Shown: positions 8,661-14,748 of the stretch, one piece after another
How the letters are laid out: each line of letters begins with the position of its first letter
Position numbering within the stretch: position 1 is the first letter of the stretch
DNA from: Pararhodospirillum photometricum DSM 122
Lineage (GTDB): Bacteria > Pseudomonadota > Alphaproteobacteria > Rhodospirillales > Rhodospirillaceae
Assembly (NCBI RefSeq): GCF_000284415.1
Contig: NC_017059.1
Coordinates: forward strand, 3,194,932-3,218,198
DNA: 23,267 nucleotides
Reading direction: 5' to 3'
Translations under genes and position numbers: made by a program
The notes under the pieces: generated by a model
What the model saw: only the letters and a program-made list of their open reading frames with translations
Told to the model about the DNA's origin: nothing
The model's database searches: none

Positions 8661-8693
8661 AAGGCTGGGGAGGTTCACCTCCCCAGACCCCTC
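8661..8693 (+). repeat. Dispersed intergenic palindrome, copy 1
   Basis: Arms CTGGGGAGGT (8665-8674) and ACCTCCCCAG (8677-8686) are perfectly complementary, flanked on the left by AAGG and on the right by ACCCCTC. This copy lies between trpA and sbtA on the same strand and has no T-tract, so it may end trpBA weakly or serve another purpose. It belongs to the family described under the later copies. Confidence 0.85.
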
Positions 8694-8714
8694 ATTGTCT
8701 GGAAGGATCGTGTG

Positions 8715-9668
8715 ATGCCTAGTCTTGATCCGGTAATCTTGTTCTTTCTTTTAGGGGTTCTGGCCGGTGTATCGCGGTCGGATTTGCGCTTACCGGCGCC
8801 TATTCATGACTTCTTGAGCATGGTTTTGTTGTTGGCCATCGGGTTGAAGGGCGGCGTGGCGTTGTCGCAACAATCCTTGGGCGCCGTGTTGCCCCAGGTG
8901 CTTGCGGTGGCGGCCATGGGGACCCTGATGCCCTTGCTGGCGTTCCCGGTCTTGCGGCATTTAGGGCGCTTGCCCCGGGCCGATGCGGCGGCCGTGGCGG
9001 CCCATTATGGCTCGGTGAGTGTGGGCACCTATGCCGTTGCCGCCGCCTTCCTGGCCCACCATGCGGTGACGTTCGAGGACCACATGCCGGTGTTTGTGGC
9101 GGTCCTTGAAATCCCGGCCATTGTCGTGGGCGTGTTGCTGGCCCGGGGGCTGGCTCGCGACACCCGCTGGGGCCGCATGGCCCACGAGGTCTTCCTGGGG
9201 CGCGGACTGGTGCTGTTGATCGGCGGCGTGTTCATTGGCCTGGGGGCGGGCCCCGAAGGGATAGCGCCGATCAAGCCTTTGTTCTTTGATCTATTCAAAG
9301 GTGTGCTCGCCCTGTTCTTGCTGGATATGGGCCTGATCGCCGCGGGTCATCTGGGTGCCCTGCGCCGTCATGGCCTGTTTTTGCTGGCCTTCGGCTTGAT
9401 CATGCCCCTGGTCGGCGCGGTGATCGGCGCCACGTTGGGGAGCTTTCTGGGCTTGTCGGTTGGTGGCTCGGCCCTGCTGGCGACCATGGCTGCCAGTGCC
9501 TCGTATATTGCCGTGCCGGCTGCTTTTCGCATGATCGTTCCCGAGGCCAACCCGGCGTTGTCGCTGGGGGCCTCGCTGGGCGTCACCTTTCCCTTCAATA
9601 TCTTGTTCGGCGTTCCCTTGTATTACCAACTCGCCTTGCAGGTTCATGCCCTTGTGGAGGGACTGTGA
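8715..9668 (+). CDS. sbtA: Sodium-dependent bicarbonate transporter, SbtA family
   Basis: The protein resembles SbtA (Sbt_1, formerly DUF897), the inner-membrane Na+-dependent HCO3- symporter first studied in cyanobacteria. The 317 residues are almost entirely hydrophobic segments, about ten spans in two inverted halves. Recognisable stretches are DPVILFFLLGVLAGV, FLSMVLLLAIGLKGGVAL, AAHYGSVSVGTYAVA, VLEIPAIVVGVLLAR, FKGVLALFLLDMGLIAA and AASASYIAVPAAFR. It is somewhat shorter than cyanobacterial SbtA. The ATG at 8715 follows GGAAGG. The stop overlaps the start of a PII-like SbtB by 1 nt, which strongly supports the family call. Outside cyanobacteria the substrate is usually inferred, so bicarbonate specificity is likely but unproven. 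Confidence 0.85.
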   Translation: MPSLDPVILFFLLGVLAGVSRSDLRLPAPIHDFLSMVLLLAIGLKGGVALSQQSLGAVLPQVLAVAAMGTLMPLLAFPVLRHLGRLPRADAAAVAAHYGSVSVGTYAVAAAFLAHHAVTFEDHMPVFVAVLEIPAIVVGVLLARGLARDTRWGRMAHEVFLGRGLVLLIGGVFIGLGAGPEGIAPIKPLFFDLFKGVLALFLLDMGLIAAGHLGALRRHGLFLLAFGLIMPLVGAVIGATLGSFLGLSVGGSALLATMAASASYIAVPAAFRMIVPEANPALSLGASLGVTFPFNILFGVPLYYQLALQVHALVEGL

Positions 9669-9979
9669 TGGAAAAAATCTCGTTTCACCGCCGTCGCTTG
9701 GTGACGGTGATCACCGAGGCCACCTTGGAAAACGCTATCTTGGCCGATATCGACGCCCTGGGGCCGAGCGGCTATACCGTGACCGAGGCGCGGGGCAAGG
9801 GCAGCCGGGGGATCCAGTCGGGCTCCTGGGGTGTCTCGTCTAATATCCGTATTGAAATTGTCTGCGACGAGGCGGTGGCGGGCAAGATCGCCGCTGCCGT
9901 CCACGCCAAATACGCCCCCCACTACGGCATGGTCATCTATCTCTCGGACGTCGAAGTCCTACGCGCCGATCGCTACTAA
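9668..9979 (+). CDS. sbtB: PII-like signalling protein SbtB
   Basis: SbtB-type proteins are small PII-like trimers that bind adenine nucleotides, including cAMP and AMP, and gate SbtA. The 103-residue product has a PII ferredoxin-like pattern: a first strand KISFHRRRLVTVITEATLE, the segment GYTVTEARGKGSRGIQSGSW that would form the T-loop region, and a final IRIEIVCDEAVAGKIAAAVH with the closing strand GMVIYLSDVEVLR. It lacks the C-terminal cysteine pair of the redox-sensitive R-loop found in some cyanobacterial SbtB. The ATG at 9668 overlaps the sbtA stop (TGATG) and GGAGGG lies at a good distance; the in-frame GTG at 9665 is less likely. Confidence 0.85.
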   Translation: MEKISFHRRRLVTVITEATLENAILADIDALGPSGYTVTEARGKGSRGIQSGSWGVSSNIRIEIVCDEAVAGKIAAAVHAKYAPHYGMVIYLSDVEVLRADRY

Positions 9980-9982
9980 AAA

Positions 9983-10028
9983 GAGGGGTCTGGGGAGGCC
10001 CCGCCTCCCCAGCCTTATTTTTTATTTT
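9983..10028. terminator. Bidirectional terminator built on the dispersed palindrome, copy 2
   Basis: A 10-bp perfect stem, CTGGGGAGGC (9990-9999) and GCCTCCCCAG (10003-10012) with loop CCC, is followed on the plus strand by a T-rich tract at 10015-10029. On the minus strand it is followed by a short T-run just before the sbtB stop. It lies between the convergent sbtB and decarboxylase beta-subunit genes, so it probably ends transcription from both sides. Its flanks run in the opposite orientation to copy 1. Confidence 0.85.
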
Positions 10029-11147
10029 TCAGCTAAACCACGCCAGAAAATACCCCGCCACCACCGCTGTGCCAATCACTCCGGCCACGTTCGGCCCCAT
10101 GGCATGCATCAGCAGGTAGTTGTTGGGATCGGCCTTCTGCCCCTCGACATGGCTGACCCGCGCCGCCATCGGCACCGCCGACACCCCGGCCGAACCAATC
10201 AGCGGATTGATCTTCTCCTTGACCACCAGATTCATCGCCTTGGCCATCAACACGCCTCCCGCCGTGGAAAAGCCAAAGGCCACGACCCCCAGGGCCAGAA
10301 TCTTCAAAGTCTCAGGCGTCAAGAAACGCTCGCCGGTCATGGTGATGCCCACCGACGTGCCGAGAAAAATCGTCACCACATTGATGATCTCGTTTTGCGA
10401 TGCCTTGGTCAGACGCTCGGTGACCAGGGACTCCCGCAAGAAGTTGCCCAGCATCAGCATGCCAATCAGCGCCGACGCTGCCGGCACCAGCAAGATCACC
10501 ACAATGGTGACCAAGAAGGCAAACACCAGCTTTTCCAGGCGCGTGACCTGCCGCAGCGACTTCATGCGGATACGCCGTTCCTCGGGCGTGGTGAGGGCGC
10601 GCATGATGGGCGGCTGGATCAAGGGGACCAGGGCCATGTAGCTATAGGCCGCCACGGCAATGGGACCCAGCAGATGGGGGGCGAGCTTGTTGGTGAGAAA
10701 GATCGAGGTCGGTCCATCCGCGCCGCCGATGATGCCAATCGACGCAGCCTCCTGCGGCGAAAAGCCCAGAAAGATCGCGCCCAGGAAAGTGACGAACACC
10801 CCGACCTGCGCCGCCGCCCCCAGCAGCAAGGTGCGGGGATTGGCGATCAGCGGGCCAAAGTCGGTCAGCGCGCCGACCCCGAGAAAGATCAGCGGCGGGA
10901 AGATCTCCCACTCAATGCCCTTGGAAATATACCAGTACAGCCCCCCGGCATGCTCGCCCACCGGGGCATTAAGCACCCCTTCGGTTGGCAGGTTGGCCAG
11001 CAAGGCGCCAAAGGCGATGGGGATGAGGAGCAAGGGCTCGAACTGGCGCGCCACCGCCAGATACATCAAGACCGCCACCACCGCCCACATCACCACCATC
11101 TGCCAGGTGACGTCGGGAATGGCGGTCAGCTCCCACAGGTGCTCCAT
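10029..11147 (-). CDS. mmdB: Sodium-pumping decarboxylase beta subunit (methylmalonyl-CoA/oxaloacetate decarboxylase family)
   Basis: This is the polytopic membrane subunit (OadB/MmdB/GcdB family) that decarboxylates carboxybiotin and couples this to Na+ export. Conserved stretches are [36 protein letters not shown], the catalytic and Na+-binding [14 protein letters not shown] (Asp at about residue 144, matching the essential Asp203 of Klebsiella OadB), and [19 protein letters not shown] near the end. The 372-residue length is normal for MmdB. I take the ATG at 11147 ([15 protein letters not shown]), which matches family N-termini, although it has no good ribosome site; a TTG at 11192 is possible. 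It is last in its operon, after a 99-nt spacer containing a palindromic repeat. Confidence 0.92.
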   Translation of the reverse strand: MEHLWELTAIPDVTWQMVVMWAVVAVLMYLAVARQFEPLLLIPIAFGALLANLPTEGVLNAPVGEHAGGLYWYISKGIEWEIFPPLIFLGVGALTDFGPLIANPRTLLLGAAAQVGVFVTFLGAIFLGFSPQEAASIGIIGGADGPTSIFLTNKLAPHLLGPIAVAAYSYMALVPLIQPPIMRALTTPEERRIRMKSLRQVTRLEKLVFAFLVTIVVILLVPAASALIGMLMLGNFLRESLVTERLTKASQNEIINVVTIFLGTSVGITMTGERFLTPETLKILALGVVAFGFSTAGGVLMAKAMNLVVKEKINPLIGSAGVSAVPMAARVSHVEGQKADPNNYLLMHAMGPNVAGVIGTAVVAGYFLAWFS

Positions 11148-11221
11148 TTTGGTCAGCAAGGCAGTGGTCGAGATCCATGAAACGGCCTCCAAAGGATCCG
11201 GGGGCCAAAGTCCAGGGGAAC

Positions 11222-11253
11222 GAGGGGTCTGGGGAGGCCGCGCCTCCCCAGAC
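11222..11253 (-). repeat. Dispersed intergenic palindrome, copy 3 (within the decarboxylase operon)
   Basis: Arms CTGGGGAGGC (11229-11238) and GCCTCCCCAG (11242-11251) enclose a 3-nt loop, with GAGGGGT flanking the left. The copy sits in the only sizeable gap inside the decarboxylase operon, between the biotin carrier gene and the beta subunit gene. There is no T-tract on the minus side. It could stabilise mRNA or reduce expression of the beta subunit relative to the upstream genes. Confidence 0.85.
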
Positions 11254-11291
11254 TGTCCTTTCCTGGGTCTCAGCCCCGCAGCGTCCTCCCG

Positions 11292-11687
11292 TCAGGACAA
11301 GGTGAGCAGGGGTTGGCCCTCGGTGACCGTCTGGCCCACACTGACGGCAAGGCTGTGCACGGTGCCAGCGCGCGGCGCACTGATCGGGGTGTTCATCTTC
11401 ATCGCTTCCAGGACGACCAGAACATCGCCGGCTGCGACGCTCTGGCCCACCGCGACCTCCACGCTCACCACGGTACCGGCCAGCGGGCAGGGGATCACCC
11501 CGTCACCGGTCGCCATCCCGGCGCTGGGGCTCGTGCGGGGCAAGGAGGCCGCCGGAGCGGCGGGCAGGGCGCGTGGGGCGGGCGGCGCCAGGGCGGGCGA
11601 GGCGGCTGTCAGGTCCGGGGTGTCCAGATCCTCGACGGTCACGTCATAAGGCGTGCCGTCCACGGTGATGCGCAGGTGTCTGATCAT
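11292..11687 (-). CDS. mmdC: Biotin carboxyl carrier subunit of the sodium-pumping decarboxylase
   Basis: This is the biotinylated carrier that moves the carboxyl group from the carboxyltransferase to the membrane beta subunit. The 131 residues comprise a short N-terminal strand region (MIRHLRITVDGTPYDVTVED), an Ala/Pro-rich linker at about residues 28-58, and a biotinyl domain. The canonical motif is VLEAMKMNTPI, with the biotinylated lysine K97 placed 35 residues from the C-terminus as usual. The ATG at 11687 overlaps the previous gene as ATGA. A longer open frame extends upstream to 12587, but that part is an out-of-frame reading of other genes. Biotin ligase BirA is needed and is not in the window. 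Confidence 0.93.
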   Translation of the reverse strand: MIRHLRITVDGTPYDVTVEDLDTPDLTAASPALAPPAPRALPAAPAASLPRTSPSAGMATGDGVIPCPLAGTVVSVEVAVGQSVAAGDVLVVLEAMKMNTPISAPRAGTVHSLAVSVGQTVTEGQPLLTLS

Positions 11688-12067
11688 GGTGTGCCTCGGG
11701 AACTGTCGGGAAGAGAACGCGCGTGGCCCCAGCCCGGGCGCAGGTGATGCCCCGAGAAATGGCTGAAGCGTCCCAGGGTGGGCCAGGGGTTGGCCGGGGT
11801 GACCGGGGCCCGGATCTGAAGCACGCGGGCCCGCCCCCCCAGCACCGAAGCCACCGCCGCCCCAATGGCCGCCACGTGGGCCGGAGGAATCGCAACAGGG
11901 CCCGAGGCGGCGGGCAGGGCGGGGGGCGGCGCGGCGGGCTGGGCCACCGGGGCTTGGGGGCGGTGGGTGAAGATCCAGCCGACCAGAGCGCACAGGCCCC
12001 ACAACAAGGCCAGCACAATCATCACCATGACAAAGCCGGTCAGGATCAGCAAAAGATCGTCGAGCAT
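11684..12067 (-). CDS. mmdD: OadG-like small membrane subunit of the sodium-pumping decarboxylase (gamma/delta chain)
   Basis: Small subunits of this type (OadG gamma or MmdD delta) anchor and assemble the decarboxylase on the membrane. The 127-residue product has one N-terminal membrane helix at about residues 5-33 (LLLILTGFVMVMIVLALLWG), a Pro/Ala-rich linker, then VAAIGAAVASVLGGRARVLQI and WPTLGRFSHFSGHHLRPG. The latter resembles the family pattern of an Ala-rich helix followed by a W...GR segment and basic or His residues. Primary sequence is weakly conserved, so placement between the carboxyltransferase and biotin carrier genes carries much of the weight. It starts 15 nt after the previous stop and overlaps the next gene by 4 nt. 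Confidence 0.82.
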   Translation of the reverse strand: MLDDLLLILTGFVMVMIVLALLWGLCALVGWIFTHRPQAPVAQPAAPPPALPAASGPVAIPPAHVAAIGAAVASVLGGRARVLQIRAPVTPANPWPTLGRFSHFSGHHLRPGWGHARSLPDSSRGTP

Positions 12068-12082
12068 GGGCCAGGCCTGGGG

Positions 12083-13636
12083 CTAGAGGGGGATGTTGCC
12101 GTGCTTTTTGGGCGGGCGGTTCTCGCGCTTGGACAACAGGCCGCGCAGGGCCAGGGCCAGGGTGGAGCGGGTTTGGCGCGGCAAGATGACATCGCCGACA
12201 AAGAGCATGCCGGCCGAGAGGTAGGGCGAGGCAAACTCGTCGCGGTAGGCCTCGGCCAAGGCCCGGGCCCGGGCGGCGGGATCGTCGGCCTCGTTCAGTT
12301 CCTTGCGATAGAGGATGTTGACCGCCCCTTCCGCCCCCATCACGGCGATTTCCGCCGAGGGCCAAGCCAGCACCAAATCGGCGCCCATGTCCTGACTGCA
12401 CATGGCGAGGTAGGCGCCGCCGTAGGCCTTGCGCATGATCACGGTCAGCTTGGGCACCGTGGCCGAGGCGTAGGCAAACAGCATCTTGGCCCCGTGGCGG
12501 ATGATGCCGCGCCGCTCCTCCATGATCCCCGGCAGGAAGCCCGGGACATCGACCAAGGTCACCAGGGGGATGTTGAAGGCATTGCAAAAGCGCACAAAGC
12601 GGGCGCCCTTGTCGCTGGCGTCGATATCGAGGGTGCCCGCCTTGACCAGGGGCTGGTTGGCGACAAAGCCCACCACCACGCCGCCGATGCGGCCAAAGCC
12701 GATCACCAAGTTGGCGGCAAAGGTCTCCATGACCTCCAGGAAGTCCCCGTCATCGGCCAGAGCCCGCACCACCAAGCGGACATCGAAGGGGGTCTTGGGG
12801 CTGTCGGGCACCAGGGCATCCAGCGCCGGGTCGTCCTCCAAAAGCAGATTGGGAGTCAGGCGGTGCGGCGGATCGAGCATGTTGTTGGCCGGCAGGAAGG
12901 ACAGCAGGCGCCGGGTCAGATCCAGAGCGTGCTGGTCATTCTCGGCAATAAAATGCACGTTGCCCGATACGCTGGCGTTGACCTCGGCGCTGCCAATGTC
13001 GGCCAGGGTCGTGGCTTGGCCGGTGACCGCCCGGATGACCTCGGGCCCACAGATGAACATGTTGGCGTCGTGCCGGGTCATGATGATGAAGTCCATCAAG
13101 GCCGGCGAATAGGCGGCGCCTCCGGCACAGGGGCCGGCGATGACGGCAATCTGCGGCACCACCCCGGAGAGTTGGACGTTGCGGTAGAACACCTGCCCAT
13201 AGGCCGAGAGGGATCCCACCCCCTCCTGGATCCGCGCCCCGCCTGAATCGTTGATGCCCACCACCGGCACCCCGGCTTTCACCGCATGGTCCAGCATGGC
13301 GCAGATCTTGCGGGCGTGGATCTCGCCCAGCGAGCCGCCGGCTACCGTGAAATCCTGGCTATAGGCCGCCACCGGCCGGTCATCGACAAAGCCGGTGCCG
13401 CAGACCACGGCGTCTCCGGGCAACGGACGGCCTTCCATGCCAAACGCCCGGGTGTTGTGGCGCGCGTGCAGGCCGACTTCTTGGAAGGTGCCGGGGGCGA
13501 ACAGGGCTTCCAGGCGCTCACGGGCGCTCATCACGCCGCGCTGGTGGCGCCCCTCGATTTTGTCGGCCCCGCCCGCCTCCAGGGCCTGGGCGCGCCGGCG
13601 CGCCAGTTCGTCAACAAGGGAAGGGGAAAGTGCCAT
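12083..13636 (-). CDS. mmdA: Acyl-CoA carboxyltransferase subunit of the decarboxylase (methylmalonyl-CoA decarboxylase alpha)
   Basis: This cytoplasmic subunit transfers the carboxyl group from an acyl-CoA, most likely (S)-methylmalonyl-CoA, to biotin. The 517 residues form two crotonase-like halves. Oxyanion-forming stretches are SGGARIQEGVGSL (about 131-143) and GPCAGGAAYSPAL (168-180) in the first half, and NQPLVKAGTLDIDASDKGARF with VDVPGFLPG in the second. The KIEGRHQRGVMSARERLEAL start and the C-terminus PPKKHGNIPL are typical of MmdA and PccB proteins. Neighbouring anchor, biotin carrier and OadB-like genes, and the absence of a biotin carboxylase gene here, favour a decarboxylase over propionyl-CoA carboxylase. 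Substrate could also be malonyl-CoA. The ATG at 13636 has only a weak ribosome site. Confidence 0.9.
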   Translation of the reverse strand: MALSPSLVDELARRRAQALEAGGADKIEGRHQRGVMSARERLEALFAPGTFQEVGLHARHNTRAFGMEGRPLPGDAVVCGTGFVDDRPVAAYSQDFTVAGGSLGEIHARKICAMLDHAVKAGVPVVGINDSGGARIQEGVGSLSAYGQVFYRNVQLSGVVPQIAVIAGPCAGGAAYSPALMDFIIMTRHDANMFICGPEVIRAVTGQATTLADIGSAEVNASVSGNVHFIAENDQHALDLTRRLLSFLPANNMLDPPHRLTPNLLLEDDPALDALVPDSPKTPFDVRLVVRALADDGDFLEVMETFAANLVIGFGRIGGVVVGFVANQPLVKAGTLDIDASDKGARFVRFCNAFNIPLVTLVDVPGFLPGIMEERRGIIRHGAKMLFAYASATVPKLTVIMRKAYGGAYLAMCSQDMGADLVLAWPSAEIAVMGAEGAVNILYRKELNEADDPAARARALAEAYRDEFASPYLSAGMLFVGDVILPRQTRSTLALALRGLLSKRENRPPKKHGNIPL

Positions 13637-13745
13637 GGCTCGATCCGCGTTTTAGGGGCCGCCTGGGTGGGGGGAGGAGGCCGCTCACCCCGGGCCGATC
13701 CCGTCGAGAGGCGAGGGGCCCAGGCGGAAGGGTGGCGTGGTCTGG

Positions 13746-13755
13746 GCAAATTTGC
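13746..13755. promoter_or_regulatory. GCAAATTTGC palindrome upstream of mmdA, possible acyl-CoA-responsive operator
   Basis: GCAAATTTGC is a perfect 10-bp dyad about 110 nt before mmdA, within an AT-rich island of a GC-rich gap. Its extended right side reads TTTGCAAG. The half-sites resemble the TTTGCAAA elements reported for PccR, a short-chain fatty acyl-CoA regulator (ScfR family) controlling propionyl-CoA genes in Rhodobacter. The spacing differs from the published TTTGCAAA-N4-TTTGCAAA, so the link is tentative. Confidence 0.35.
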
Positions 13756-13770
13756 AAGGAAAATGGCTGT

Positions 13771-13799
13771 GTTATGGTTTGTTTGAGAGGGATACAAAG
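13771..13799 (-). promoter_or_regulatory. Candidate promoter of the decarboxylase operon
   Basis: On the minus strand CATAAC (13776-13771) matches the -10 consensus at four of six positions. A weak -35 of the form CTTTGT or TTTGTA lies 16-17 nt upstream. Transcription would start near 13764, immediately before the GCAAATTTGC dyad, leaving a leader of about 128 nt. The AT-rich patch at 13745-13800 is the only such stretch before mmdA. Confidence 0.3.
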
Positions 13800-13810
13800 G
13801 TAGGGAGGGA

Positions 13811-13843
13811 AGGCCGGGGAGGCGAAGCCTCCCCAGACCCCTC
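13811..13843 (+). repeat. Dispersed intergenic palindrome, copy 4
   Basis: GGGGAGGC (13816-13823) pairs with GCCTCCCC (13827-13834) around a GAA loop, with AAGGCC-like left and AGACCCCTCC right flanks. It lies in the divergent mmdA-cbiQ gap, upstream of both genes, so it cannot be a terminator for an annotated neighbour. It forms a facing pair with copy 5. Confidence 0.85.
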
Positions 13844-13884
13844 CATTCCTGGGGGACTGCCTCGTCCGAAGCCCCAGTGTCAAT

Positions 13885-13920
13885 GAGGGGTCCGGGGAGG
13901 CCTCGCCTCCCCGGCCTTCC
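13885..13920 (-). repeat. Dispersed intergenic palindrome, copy 5
   Basis: CCGGGGAGGC (13892-13901) and GCCTCCCCGG (13905-13914) enclose a CTC loop. The stem has G:C pairs in place of the T:A of other copies, a compensatory change on both arms. Flanks GAGGGGT on the left and CCTTCC on the right give the opposite orientation to copy 4, about 58 bp away. It ends 9 bp before the candidate cbiQ promoter. Confidence 0.85.
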
Positions 13921-13928
13921 TTCTCTCC

Positions 13929-13956
13929 TTGGCCCCCCTCCCTCCTCGACTATACT
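13929..13956 (+). promoter_or_regulatory. Candidate promoter of cbiQO
   Basis: TTGGCC (13929-13934) and TATACT (13951-13956) are separated by 16 nt. They match the sigma-70 consensus at four and five of six positions. Transcription would begin near 13963, leaving a leader of about 20 nt before the GTG start of cbiQ and leaving no room for a cobalamin riboswitch. Confidence 0.5.
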
Positions 13957-13983
13957 GAGCAAAAAGTGGGGGGGGAGGTCAGG

Positions 13984-14748
13984 GTGATCTTTGTGGAACA
14001 ACCAGCCATCGGCCCGGGCGAGGCCCTGGTGCGGGTGGTTTTCGCCGCGGCCTTCGCCGGGGTGGTGGCCGGGCTCGACCGCCCGGTCGCCCTGGGCGCG
14101 GCGGTGGTTCTGGCGATCATTGCGCTTGGGGTTGGCAAGGTCGGGCTGCGGCAGATCGCCGGGCGGCTGGTCGCCCTGGAGGCCCTGGTCCTGCTGGCGG
14201 TGCTCACCGTGCCTTTTGGGGTGCCCGGGGTGCCGGTGTTCACCTGGGGGCCGCTGGTCGCCACCCAGGAGGGCCTGGGACGCGCCGCCGATCTTGGGAT
14301 GAGTGCCTCGGCGGTCGCCCTGATGTTGCTGGCGGTGGTGGCGCCCCTGGGACCCGGACGGTTAGGCAGCGCCCTCGGGCGGCTGGGGGTGCCGGCTCGG
14401 CTGGTGCATCTCCTGCTCTTGATGGTGCGCTATCTCGAAGTGATCGCGGCCGAACTGGCCCGGGTGCGCGCGGCGCAGAAGCTGCGCGGCTTTCGGCCGG
14501 GGGCCAATCGTCACACCGTGCGCACCCTGGGCTATCTGGTCGGCATGAGTCTGGTGCGGGCCTTGGAGCGGGCCGAGCGGGTGCACGATGCCATGCGCTG
14601 CCGGGGCTTTTCCGGGGGTCTGGTCGCCTTCGATGCCCCCACTCTCACCCGGCGGGAGGTCGGGCTGTCGGTGGGCGGTGCGGCTGCGCTGGCCGGGCTC
14701 GTGTTTTTGGAGCTGGGGAGTGGGGAGGTCTGGCCGTGGTTTCGCTGA
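13984..14748 (+). CDS. cbiQ: Energy-coupling-factor transporter transmembrane protein CbiQ
   Basis: CbiQ/EcfT is the membrane coupling subunit of ECF-type importers; the CbiQ branch serves cobalt or nickel uptake. The 254-residue protein has hydrophobic segments in its N-terminal half (VRVVFAAAFAGVVAGL, ALGAAVVLAIIALGV, LEALVLLAVLTVPFGV) and near the C-terminus. Between them lie two cytoplasmic coupling motifs ending RG: AAQKLRGF and AERVHDAMRCRGFSG. These contact the ATPases. The GTG at 13984 is chosen because GGAGG lies 5 nt upstream; the frame opens earlier at 13966 but that codon precedes the ribosome site. It overlaps cbiO by 13 nt. No CbiM/CbiN or other substrate component is in the window, so the metal is inferred from family resemblance. 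Confidence 0.82.
   Translation: MIFVEQPAIGPGEALVRVVFAAAFAGVVAGLDRPVALGAAVVLAIIALGVGKVGLRQIAGRLVALEALVLLAVLTVPFGVPGVPVFTWGPLVATQEGLGRAADLGMSASAVALMLLAVVAPLGPGRLGSALGRLGVPARLVHLLLLMVRYLEVIAAELARVRAAQKLRGFRPGANRHTVRTLGYLVGMSLVRALERAERVHDAMRCRGFSGGLVAFDAPTLTRREVGLSVGGAAALAGLVFLELGSGEVWPWFR

Noticed and set aside
11292..12587. 431-residue minus-strand open frame that could suggest a large biotin-carrier fusion
   Set aside because: Only the part from ATG 11687 has biotinyl-domain character; upstream it is an out-of-frame reading of mmdD and mmdA, both of which show family motifs.
11723..13246. 507-residue plus-strand open frame opposite mmdA
   Set aside because: It mirrors the mmdA and mmdD frames, is rich in His/Gly/Gln/Arg as expected for antisense of GC-rich genes, and has no domain.
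12083..13636. Naming the carboxyltransferase as PccB of propionyl-CoA carboxylase
   Set aside because: No biotin carboxylase gene is nearby, while anchor, separate biotin carrier and OadB-type subunits follow directly; the set fits a sodium-pumping decarboxylase better. Sequence alone does not fully exclude PccB activity.
13640..13983. Cobalamin riboswitch before cbiQ
   Set aside because: No recognisable B12 box was seen, and the candidate promoter leaves only about a 20-nt leader.
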